From positions 1-64,000 of the forward strand of contig BDIU01000001.1 of the NCBI GenBank assembly GCA_002118135.1: a stretch of 64,000 nucleotides of DNA. Direction: 5' to 3'. Positions 45,439 to 57,500 of this stretch are shown here, piece after piece. The position numbers were made by a program, and so were the translations under genes. Source of the DNA: Trebouxia sp. TZW2008 (Eukaryota > Chlorophyta > Trebouxiophyceae > Trebouxiales > Trebouxiaceae). The notes below the pieces were generated by a model, which was given only the letters and a program-made list of their open reading frames with translations, was not told where the DNA came from and ran no database searches. Every line of letters begins with the position of its first letter. Positions within the stretch are counted from its first letter, which is position 1.

Positions 45439-47621
45439 TTAGACGTTGGCCATGATCTGTATAGAAGTCAATCTAAAATTACCATGCTGTGAAGGTCTCA
45501 TCCATTGGGCTGCATGCGGACGCTGGTACAGCTCAACAGCAGCATCAAAAGCTGCTCTGTCAAGACCTTTATTGGCAACTGGAGTTGCAGATCCCTGTTC
45601 ACTGTGTACAGCTGAATACATGTATGCACTAGTCAGCTGAGCTGAATCTGGTGTCATGGGAAATCTGTCAGGGACATCCTCAGGCACCTTCGACAAGTTC
45701 TGGTACTGTGTGATTTGGGCGTTTTTGAAGGTTTCAGGGACCAGATCCAGGTCAATGCGTAGCTGCGCAAACTGCTGCCGTCTGCGGACAGATTCATTGG
45801 CATCGCGGCGGCGTTTGGTCGCAGGGTCAATCAATGGTTGCCTGTCACTTGGTGGAGGTCCTCGACCACCGTGTGGAAAAGCGCCCCTGCCAGGCCCCGG
45901 GGGCATTCTGTTTTGCCCTGGCTCAAGAGGCCCTTCTTGACCTCTACTGAACGGCATTGGTGGTGCATCGCCTACAAGGCATTGTGTAATGAAGATTGCA
46001 CGCTCAATTGGATATTTTAGGCATTTTCTGCAGAAAATTACCTGATCGCGCTGAACCAAGGAATCAAGAGCCGTTGCCCTTAGGGGTATCTGTTTGACGC
46101 TTGTACATTGACATAGGATCCATGGAAGCAGACCTGTATAGTAGGCCTAATACCACCAAATCAAAACAAGCAATGCAATACCATACGGCTGGCGTCTCAC
46201 TGCCAACCTTGCAGCAGGCAGCTTTAGTGCCCAGCAAAATGAGGCGGTGCAATCAATGCTGCCAATGTGTTGTGTTTGCCGGTGCAACTCAGGACAGCAT
46301 GACTCCCTCCTGGCCCTCAAATTCACGTGTGCGCAAAGCCAGCATGGCATGCACAAAACAGGAAGCAAGTTCTCATGGCGCACAGGCAAACTATTATTAC
46401 ACTGTAGCCATCACAAAGCAGCACAATTGCAGAATTTGGGCACACATGCATGTAAACCATAGATTGCGCCTGCACCTTGGTTTTGGAAGGGCACATGATT
46501 GCATGCATGATTCTGATTCCTGCTAAGCGCAGTTATCCAATGCGGTCGAGTCAGGTCTGGAAGCAGAGTTCAAGTTGCTCCGGGCACAGGCAAGCCAAAC
46601 AACATCTTGGGCTGAGGTCAAGCTGATCTTGCTACAACACCTTTCCTATGAAAGTACCTGCTCGCCCGCCTCGCCCTCTGAATGGAGGGCCCCTGCCTCT
46701 GAACGAGCCCTCAAATCTTCCACCCTCCATTCTACCACCACCACCTTCAAAGCGGCCACCAAATCTGCCACCACCCCTGAAGGCCCCCCTGGGGACAAAA
46801 CCACCCCTGCCTCCTCTACCCCCTTCTAACCCACCTGGGCCCCCTTCAGGACCCCAGTCCCCAGTGCTGCCCTGCCTCTGGAACCCTGAGTCATCATAAT
46901 GCCCCCTGCCCCTGCCGAAGCCCCTCCCAGGCATGGGACCGCCCCTTCCAACGCCCCCACGATCACTAAAGCTGCCTAGCCCTCTGCCCCCCATGTCTGA
47001 CCCCTGCCACCCTGCCCTAGACTCTGATTGATCTTGCCTGCTGTTGGAAGTTGGCCTTGGGGAGCGTGGTGCACTAGAGCCTGCAGCTTCTCTGCTGTCT
47101 GTCATGTTCTGTCTGTCAGGCATGCCTCGATCTGGGCTGTGATGACTTCTGTGGCGGGAACGAGAGGCGTCATGATCCCTGTAGCTACGTGAGGAGGTAT
47201 GTTCGCGCCTGTCACGAGAGCTGTGTGGCCTCTCCTTGCTGCGGGACCTCCTGGTGCTTTCTGAGCGCTCAGATATGTCTGGTCTGACCTGCGGCTCATA
47301 TCTGCAAAGCACCATTTGTGTGTGTCTGGTTTTGTGCACTTTGAGCTGCACAGCATTTCTGCTCACCTGTCGCTGAAGTCAGCATCATTTTGAGGCCTTC
47401 TTGTTGGTCCTGCACACCGGTTTGCAAAAATTGTTACAGCTTTCTGCTGCAAGACGCTATGCCAGACTCATGCACCGGCATGTACGAGACCTACCTAATT
47501 CTGGACTGAGCTCAGCGGTTCTTGCTCTTTTTGCACCCTGTCTTGGATCGTATCGGTCGTCAGGATCTGGGCTGTGTTCATATCGAGAGCGACGCCTGTT
47601 GTGCCGGTCCTGCTCAGCCAT
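45439..47621 (-). CDS. RS- and RGG-rich probable RNA-binding protein
   Basis: Exon 1 (47621-47495, starting MAEQDRHNRRRSRYEHSPDP), exon 2 (47409-47367) and exon 3 (47301 to about 46640) join in phase. Exon 3 holds an Arg/Ser domain (RSRSKERPHSSRDRRE) and a long RGG/GRG region, typical of splicing or mRNP proteins that bind RNA through disordered tails. A last exon beginning near 45971 reads to TAA at 45439 and includes KRRRDANESVRRRQQFAQLR. How exon 3 connects to it is unresolved; a small exon near 46070-46041 may intervene, and two genes remain possible. No RRM or KH domain seen. Family not recognised. Confidence 0.55.
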
Positions 47622-48504
47622 CGATCAGTGCAACTTTTGCTGCAACCTGCTGTAACTCAACCTCAATAGCAAGGTCTTAGAAGATTTTTGTGCACCTTTC
47701 GCGCACCAGTATGATGATCAGGTGCAGCGACAGGACATCAAGTCACGTTGTCTCAGCTCAGGATGTCGGAACCTGGCTGCTTAAATGAGTAATCGCTCAT
47801 AGCTTCAAGGCTGGGCAAGTCACGACGATTGATCTTGGCTTGTCAAAATTGGAGCGCGGACACATCAAAGAACATGAACAAGCACTGAAAAGCAATTGCT
47901 GACAGTCAAACAGCATACAGAGCATGCGTTTGATTGTCGCAAAATGACCGCCTGCAGCTTTGTAGTTTTGCTTCAGCTGATCAGCTCATGTGCCAGAAGG
48001 CACCTCTGCGCTGGGGCATGCTGTTCACATGAGTTGCATGTACACAAGTCGCCGATGCATTGCATCGTTGTTAGTAGTCGCAGTATGCGGCAATAGGTAC
48101 CCAAGGTCAGGGATGGACATGTACAACAGAATTTGTTGCGGCCCTTACCGCTGTGGCTTTGACAAAATGCAAGCAATCAATGCAAGCAAAAAATGCAAGG
48201 CATCTGTCGGTGCGTGTGTCCATGCATGCCATGGTTGTGCTACTCAGAACTGACTTGCGCGGCGGGCCCAGCGCCATTTGCGCGTAGCAGCGGGTTGCGC
48301 GCAATACTAACGCGCGAGCGGCTTCGTCTGAATTACAACAGCTTGCTCAGATGATGCGAGCGGTACGATAGACCTTTCAAGATTTTGCGTTCCGCTGATT
48401 TTGGCAAGCCAAGTTGCAAGCGCAGCAGGCGCAAGCTTCCGTTGTCAGGCATGCAATCGCGTTTGAAACTGTTTGGGAGGCCAATTGCGGAGTAGAGCTT
48501 ACAG
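47622..48504. promoter_or_regulatory. 883 bp spacer between divergent RS/RGG and ATXR3-like genes
   Basis: Head-to-head start codons at 47621 (-) and 48505 (+). Open frames inside are short and overlapping. The part nearest 48505 is rich in CG words (CGCGGCGGG, GCGCGAGCGGC). No defined motif assigned. Confidence 0.4.
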
Positions 48505-51500
48505 ATGGCGCTTCGTATGCGTTTACCAAGGGCTAGCACAAATGCTTCTGCAGCAGCTTCTGCTCCTGCTCCTGCTGTTCTGGAGGACTCGCAAATGAGC
48601 ATAAGCCCTCAGCCTAGTTCTAACATAAGCCAGCAGCAGATCTTGCAAGTGTTGCGGCAAATCGAGATTAAAGACTCTGAGAAACTGTTGTCAGGGCACT
48701 TGACAGCTGATGGACGCTTGACAACAGATGGCCCTGTTGTCGGACATACGTTGAGGTAGACACGCTCACCACCTACGTGTGGCTGTACTCATTCGAGAAC
48801 GATCACAGCGAAAACGGCCCAAAGCTGAGGATACCCCGCGGAACATTTCAGTGATCACAAGCTAGCAACAGGCCTGCATCATCATCTCGCGCTGACTTGC
48901 GGAATGCACACGCGTTGCTTTCACTTCAAGAACTATCTGTGTGGCTGGTCATGGTCTCGTCGACAGATTATCGCGCACTTGCTGCCAGATCGGTGACATC
49001 GGCAAGCAGGCACAAAAGCCTGGTGGCTTGGGCTCTGAGTTTAGCGGCGTTTCGCATTCAAGTTTGATAACAGCACAATAAACACAATGCTTATGCTGTT
49101 ACATCAAGCTGCAGTCCATATGAATGTAGAATGTTTGACTTCCACAAATGTCTTGCATTTCAGCACGCGCTTTAGCGTCCTGGGCAGCTGAAGCAGCAGG
49201 TTCTCTGCTGACCAAACTCCACATGCACTTGCAGGTCCCTGCAGACGGATGTCAGCAATGCAAAGCTTGCTCCAGAGAAGGTTCCAGATGCCTTCAGGCA
49301 GCTGTGCCAAGCTGCCATCCTGCACTGGTGGTCCATCAACAGGCAGCAAGCCTTGTACACCAATAGCTTGTTGAACTTTGCCAATGATCAGTTCCAGACA
49401 TTAGAAAGTGGTTGTCAACCCAAATCACAAAGCAAAGCTTCAGCTGCTCTGCGGGCAGATGCCTTCTGGGCTGTGCCGCCTAACACTGATGGCTTGCTGG
49501 CTTTCACTTACCCACGGGCAGCATTGCCAACCAAGTTTCAGCCTGGGGTGCATCAAAATCAGCCCAGGCGTAGGTCAGATGTCCCCAAGCGACAGCAGCC
49601 TGACAGCAGTCTGGCATCCCAGCAACATCATAAGAAAGCGCGTGCGGGATCTGGCAAGGCCAAAAGTCAATCTGGTGACAAAGCAGCCAGAAGAGCGTCT
49701 CAGACTGTTGAGTTGTCAAACAAACTGCAACAGCGGCTAGCTACATTCTTGGAGCTTGTTGCTGCTGGTCCCAAACCTGATACAGATGTGCTCAGCGTCA
49801 AGCAGGTGACCTAAGCTGATGCAAATGACTATGCGTGTGACTCAGCCTGCTTTCACACATCTGCTGCTTGCAAGCTGCATTTGACGTGTGATCAGAAACT
49901 CTTTTCTCCTGCTGGTTGTGGATTTCAGACATGCTTCAGGTTGCACAGGATGCACGATCAAAGGCATGTCAAGCTTCAGCCTTTCCAGACAAGCCAAGAA
50001 GCTGATTGATTGAATCACAGCTTGTGATCAGCATTTCTTTGTTTTCTTGATTGCCGAGTTTGTGTACGCTTGAGCTTGGACACAAGGCATCATTGAAGGC
50101 ACATCAAGCTTTAGCCTTTCCAGACAAGCCAAGAAGCTGTCATGCATGGTTGCAGGAATCGCAGGAACAAGGCATTGTCAAGGTGGAGATCGCTAGCCCA
50201 GATGGTGCTGCAAATACCCCACCAACCAGCAGCAAGGTAGCCATTCGCTGACTGCTTGTTTGCTCAGTATGTTTCCTGCCTGATGCATCATGTAGCATGT
50301 GCTGGACAAGAGTTTGTTACCAGTGCCTGCTGCTTGGTGCATCACTGACATATGACCACCAACAAATTGTCCAGACCTTCTCCTGCTGTCTACAAGTACA
50401 TTCCCTCAGAAGACTTTGAAGAGTTCTGACCCCGCTCATCTGTGCAGCGAAATGCATGCTCTTTTGTGATGCTCTCTTGTGATAAATTGCCCCAAACCCC
50501 AAAGGGTTTGAAGGAATTGCCTCTGACTTTTGAGGCTCCCGCATGTTGCACAATGCAGTATGCTGTGTGTGTCATACCCATTGCTCAAGTCCATGTTTGT
50601 TGCTGTATTGCAGGGGCTGCAAGGGCATGCCCACCGCATCAAGCAAAGCAGCGCTGCTCAGCAGAGTCAGATGTTGAACATTGACTTCCAGAGCATTGTG
50701 GCAGCCTTGCAAGCTGGTTCATACCAGTCTCAGGAGGTTGTCAAGCAGGACATCCAGGAGATTTGCCGAGCTGCAGCAGAAGCCTACAGCAGAGAAGACC
50801 AGGTATGCTCTTCCAGACAGCGATTTGTCGTGAGCAAACTTGATTCCTGTATCAGTCTATAGCCTTGCTTGATTTGCATGGGAACCTTGGCTTTGACCAA
50901 GGGCTTGCTTGACAAAGTTGCAGCACCACAGTGCTGCTTAGGCATTGACCATGTCGAGAACCAGCAATCAGTCAGCAAACAAGATGCAGCAGTATCATTT
51001 GCTTGGTCGTTTGCACTTGGGAGGAGCAGACCTCTGCTGCGCTCCAGCCTTGTGGAATTGGGCTTTTGCCATGAAAGGTTGTCATTGCTCTAACTTGCAC
51101 ATAATGTAATCTTTGCTACACTGCAGGAGACAGGTTTGCGGCGTGGCAAGGTTCTAGCAGCTGCAGACCAGTTTGCCCAGCTAGTGGCAGGAGCAGTAGA
51201 GACTTTGGTAGGGCAATCTGTCAGCACAAAGCTGCTGAAGCAAACCAGCGAGGCTGCACAGCCAGTGGTCAGGCACATCCCCTTGCCGCCCTCCATCATT
51301 GCAAACCATGAACCCTTCAGGCATGGAGAGTGGCGTCAAGAGCCATATACAAGAAGGTGTGTACACTCTGAGCAGCCCTTCAAAGTCCTTGCAGCCTGCA
51401 GACACTGATCATGTCAACAAAGATGGCTGCATGGTCATTGACTGATCCCGTTAAGGGCTCAAGCATAAACAATGCTGATCATGCTGTCAGCCTGTGTTGC

Positions 51501-54500
51501 ATGAGCTGCAGCAAGCTGCTTTGCTTGCTGACCTGCGCTGCTGCAGTCATGGTCTGGCAATGAATAGGCATACTAGATGCAGAACTCAAGCTGCACATGT
51601 TTGCCAGTTGATCAACTTCACTGATCCCTGCTTAGACTCTGTGCTCATGACAAGATGTAACAAACTGCAGCAGCGAACTTGAGAAGCTGATTGCTGCACG
51701 CTATACCAGCAGACAAGCTGCAAGTGTCGATGAGCAATAAGCTGATGAATGCAGGCAGTATCAACGGCTGCAAGAGTATGAGCTGTCAGAGGAGCAGGCG
51801 CTGCTGAAGTGGAAGCTGCAAACCAGCAAGAAGGGAGGCTGCCATGGGCAGAGCTGCAAAGCTGGCCAACTGGGCACCTACAATATGGAAATGGGCTGCT
51901 TCCAGACAGACTGCCGTTGCCTGGCACGCAACACTGAGTGCGATGCGTCTTGCGCATGTCAGCCTCCCAAGGGCAGGGCAGATTCAGAGTGCTGTGCCAA
52001 CAGGGCTGCTAGCGACAGGCGGGTGCTGCAGCTGGGCGTTGATGTCCAAGAGATTGACTCCTGGGGACTGGACTGCTACACCCGCAGGAACATCTATGAC
52101 GGTACAGCGCCCATGTCTGTTGCTGATCTTGCTTGTGTACACAGGCTGTGCAGAAGAGCAGTTGGTCCATGCACGCTGTGTGCAAACAGAGGCACATGTG
52201 ATGCACAAGTGAAATTCATGCGCTGAGGGCCCATGCGTGTGAGAATACTCTTGCTAATGGCAAGCGATGACTGATTGAAGCTGTTTCAAGCCAACATGCC
52301 CGGAAGTCTTCAGTACTCATTCATATGCATGCATGAATTGGTACACTTGTGGAATGCATGCGGGTTCAGCTCAATACGGGATTGGGTCAAGCCAAATCTG
52401 ATACCGCTTGTCAGATTGCTGGGCTGCAACTGGACGCTGGTCGCAACTCAGACACAGTGTTGCTCTGCGCAGCTGTTCTAGAGAGCCAAGCCTTTGGAGT
52501 GTATCAATCCCGGGATGCAGGCCAAGCTCAGCCCAGTGGGGCCAAATCTGACACCCCTGGTCAGATTGCTGGGTTGCAGATGGATGCTGCCACTCCCACT
52601 GGCCATGCTATGCAGCAAGCCACCCATGCCAATGAGCCTGGTAGTGCTGCTGATCGACCGCAAGATGTCAAGGCAGTCATTGCTGACTGGCTGGACACCA
52701 AGCTCCTCCCAGCTATCAACGCGCAGGTACACATGCCAGTCATATCACTTTGCTGGATGCACATGTTAGTGACTGCCTGAGATACCACCCGAGGAAGGCC
52801 ATGACATCCCAGTCATGCAACAACGGGCCAGCAAACTGTCTAATGTGTCATGCATATAATTTTTCAGTGCTGATGGTTACTGGGCCAGAGCAATGGATTT
52901 GCTCCTCTGGACACAGCATATGTTTGTGTGCAGCGTTCTTCTGGTTCTGAGTCATGTATTGCTCTTTGTGCTTGGCATGCAGTTGCAGTACCTTCAAGCA
53001 GCTGCTGCAGCCATGCCTGCTTTAAAACTGCAAAGATGCTTATCTTGCATAGTTTTGCTGTTCAAGTGATGTCTAGATACACCACTGCATCTAAGGAAAA
53101 GGCAAACCCTGCATGAGATCACTTGATGTATCCACTATGCAGGGTCAGTATGGCTGGGATATATTGAAAGCTGCAAATGCTGTCAAGAAAGCAGCTCAAG
53201 CGGAAGATGATGAGGCGGGTGCCAAGGCAGCTGCTGCCATACATAAAAGGGCTAGTAAGGTCAGTGCATGTCTGCCTGTTGCTGGCACTCCAGAACGCGA
53301 CGCTCTTCAGCGCTCTGTTTACAGCACAACTACATTGCACAGGCTCATGATGTCAGCGTATGTCTGGAGCAATGCTCATGTCACCTCGCTGCAGCATGCA
53401 CAAGGTTTTGCTGCATATGGATGCAATAAGCAGAGTTCGCAATGTCCGCTCCTTGTCCAAGCAATGTCAGCAGCTCTCAGCTGCATTCGTGTCACATGTT
53501 TGCACCTCAGCAGCTGCACCAGCTGTGTTTGGAAGCACAAGCAAGCCTGCAACCAGGCATTTGTAATACCGACAGCTCAGGAATACCTCAATGAAGTACT
53601 GGCCAGCGCCTTGTTCTGCAACTCCAGAGTGTTGAATCCAGTGCCTGGCTTCATCCACACAATCGATTTGTACACAGCACACTAGAAAGCCCTTGGCACC
53701 CTGCAGACTGGCCATGACTTCTTCAGGATACATCCAAAAGGCATGATCTACATCTGCCTGCATTCAAAAGGCTTGCCACGGTTTTGGAGGCATACTTGGG
53801 AGATGCATGCACCATCAGAGCGTTGTATTGCCCCACTTCAAGTGTACACAGCACATCAAAAACGCCTTGACACCCTGCAGGTGGGTCATGACTTCTTCAG
53901 GATACATCCCAAAGGCGTGGGCTGCATCTGCCTGCGCCCAGAAGGCTTGCCACCCCTCACTCTTGTTGAGGAGTACCTGGGAGAAATGCATGCACCCTGG
54001 CGCTGGTTTGAGATACAGGTGCATCATCTTCAGACAGCACAGGCTTCCCTGCTTGCACATGTCTCATCTTAGCAACCTTCGCTTTCTGCCAGATGTGACT
54101 AATGTGCCAGCAACGTTTCCGTGCGTGAATCATGCACTCTGGGGGTGCTTTTGTCTCCTTCTCACCTGGAAATGCTGAATCACATCACGTCACTGCTCAA
54201 TGGAAAGCAGCATTGACATTAAACCTGTCTCATCACTGTTGATGACTGTCGCAACATCATCTTTGGCTTCAGGATGCCATCAAGAAGACAAGCAAGGATG
54301 AGTTGCCAGACTTCTACAACATTCAGCTGGAGCGGCCTAAAGATGACACAAAGGGCTACGATGTCCTGTTCATTGATGCTGCATCAAAGGTGGCTTTCTG
54401 ACATGCTATATCTTCATGCTGTGCTGCCTCCTCCCAGTGCTGGCTACAGTAGACCCAGAGCATTTAGTACACCTGTGCTGTGCAACTTCATGCAGTCAGG

Positions 54501-57500
54501 CAATACTCCAGCGCATATCTCACAGCATCCTCTCTTGTCCTGCGAGCTGTCACTGGTGGCAATACATGCTTGCAATCTCATCAAATCACTGTGTGCAGTG
54601 TGCCTAGCGCATGCAGAAGTTGCTGCAGATGCGAATTCTTGTATCTCTGTCCAGCGCTTGCAGCCGCCGCATGACATGAAGCCAAGTTTGATCAGACAGC
54701 GTCGCAGACACTACTTGCTGGCTGCCAAGACATCAACTTGAGCAAGTCTGCACGGTCCATACGGCTTCTGCAGGACCAGCTTATGACTGAGGCAAGCCTG
54801 AGGAGTTGTGTTGTGAACACTAAGCAACACTAAGCAACTGATGTCCATAGCCTTTGCTACGTTTCCAATCTGGCATCAGCTTTCAACATCAATGGAGTGA
54901 ACGGCTTCATCATGTCAGAGATGCTCTTGTGCAGGGCACTTTTGCCAGCCGCATCAGTCATAGCTGCAACCCCAACTGTCAGGCCCAAGTCATGGCATGT
55001 GGTGGACGCCTCACCATTGCCCTGTACACCACACGCACTGTGGCCTACGGTGAAGAGCTCAGTTTTGACTATGCGTCTGTCACAGAAAGCGAACGCGAGT
55101 TCAGGGCTGCCATCTGTCTCTGTGGCACTCAAATGTGCAGGTGACATGCCAATGGTGGCACTTGTAGTGGAACATGCTGGTTACTGCTGCTAGACTATGA
55201 TGCAATCTTTGATCAACATGTACCAGTATCTCACGCTCACATGACAATAGCATGCTTTGAGCAAGTCTGTGCTGCAAAAGTATGTTACCCTGCACATCTG
55301 CTGGTGGCATCCGTGACAGCATTGTTCTGATGCTAATATAGCAGGCTGCGTTGTTGCCAAAGTATACTGCAGGCATTGCCAAGTGGCGTGATGCAATGTA
55401 CATGGTTTGTCATCAGTGCAGCTGATCAGTGCTACACAGCATGGGCCCCTCTTTGCTCATGCATCATCCTTAATTCACCTGGACTGTCATCAACGAATGG
55501 CTATTATCAGCTTCATCATGTTTGGTGTGTTTCTGCATCGGTTTAGATAGTCGCACAGTGACAGCCAGTCCAATATGGTTGCAGGGGGTCTTTCCTGTAC
55601 TTCAGTGGCAGCAAGGCCTTCATGCAGATCATGGTGCGTGAGCACAGCATGCTGCACCGTCAAGCCCTTATCCTCAGGGCCGGCACATTTCCCCTGAATG
55701 ACCAAGACAGACAGCGCCTCAAGGTGGGCTCCCTTCCTGATTGCCCTAGGCTCTGACCTGTGTGAGCTGTTGCTGCAAGTCTCCTGTGTTGCATGATGTC
55801 CGCATCCTCAGCGCCAGCACCTTCCCCCTTGATGACCAAGACAGACAAGGCCTGAAGGCTGGCTTCCTCCTTCAATGCCCTAGGCCTTCATCTTTGTGAG
55901 TTGTTGCGGCAAGTCTGTGTTGCATGATGTCCTCATCCTCAGGGCAGGCGACTTTCACCCTGATGATCAAGACAAGCAGTGCCTTGAGGTTGGTCCCCTT
56001 CTTTGTTGCACTACACAACTCTCTGCTTTCACTGAGGAAAAGCTCTGTTGCACTAGGCTCTGGACATAATGTGTTGTCAATGCAGATATCCTTTGTAGCC
56101 TTAGCCTCTGATTTTTGAGCGGTGTCAATGCAGCCCTCCTGCTGTCCATGGCACTCTGCTTTACATACGCAAACAATGTGAAAGAGCCTTGTAGTTTCTG
56201 GCACTCCAGTCAAGGTCTACGCAGGGGCATAACACCCAACTTCTACCCGGCTGCAGGATCGAGGGGTGGGTGAGTGTGCGCTGAGGGGGCAGACCAGGAC
56301 AAGCAGGGTGCCCGAGTGGCTGGAGAGTGGCAGTTTCCAGATACTTCATGATCAATGCTGCCCAGTACAGTCTCTACAAGCTTGGAGTCACACATTTCGC
56401 TCTGTTTCAGGAGCGAGGGGTAGGTGAGTGTGCCCTGAGGGGCCGAACAAGGTCGGCCAGGGTGCCTGAGTGGCTGGAGAAATGGGCAGCTCTGATCATG
56501 GAGTATGTGGAGACTGAGCAGGCCTTGCTGCCCCAGGAGCTGCTGGCTCTGCGACCCCCCTATGCCACCTACACCCCTGCCTCTGCTGCTGCTGAGGCCA
56601 AAGGTCAGATTTTTCTCTTGCTCTTCGCTGTGATTTGGCATGCATGGCTCTCCAGTAGGGCCCGCACTCTGAGCTAACATGCAAGCATGCTTGCTTGCAT
56701 GTTAGCTCAAGTTGGCATCAGTATCTACACCCCAGCCTCTGCTGCTGCTGAACCCAAAGGTATTGCCCCTGCCTGATGTTGACTTGGTGTTGGTATGCAT
56801 CTCTTCAGGCTGGACTTTGCTTGCAATCAGCATCAGTTCCTACACAGTACCTGCCGGCTCTGCAGCTGCCGAGGCCAAAGTTGCCCCTTGATCTCTACTT
56901 CATAGTCTGCACTGACACGTATCTTTCTGAGCTGCAACACGGTGCTAGAAATTAGCATCAGCACCTACTCCTGCTTCCACAGGAGCTGCTGGCTGCGCGA
57001 CCCCTTATGCCTCCTGATGCTGATGCTCAAGGTGCCATCAAATGTGTGATGCTTTCATCACCTTATTGTTACATGCTTACATGGCTCCTGCGTCATGACT
57101 GTGACACTCATTACAACTGTGGTCACTTGCTTGCAGAACTCATCTGCTCTGTATGACTGTCTTGTGGATGCTTGTTTGTGCAAAGTCCGCCTTCCACCTG
57201 CATGCAGGGTTTTGTTCTGCCAATACGCTGCTTGTGCTACAGCTGTTGACTCACAACTGTTGCAGCTGCTGAGATGCAAATGCTGACATTGTAGGTGTGA
57301 GCGATAACCGGTTGCAGAATGTGGTGATCACCCTAGACAAGGTCAAGCTCTGCCTTGAGCGTCCTGGTGAGTTGCAATCGCTTGCTTCTGCAGGAAACAC
57401 CTCCTCACATCTATATGGCTGTAGACATGTACAGCTGATGCAACTGTTGCATGCAAGTCTGTGCCGTGCAATAGCATGTTAGTGAGCAGTCAGCCTCTGG

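Noticed and set aside
51738..51740. Idea that TAA/TAG code for Gln, as in some ulvophyte algae, because of in-frame TAA or TAG here and in the Gypsy pol.
   Set aside because: About 3800 codons of well-supported exons contain no in-frame TAA or TAG, and the genes for NOC2 and the RS/RGG protein end in TAG and TAA. The TAA here is avoided by a simpler splice.
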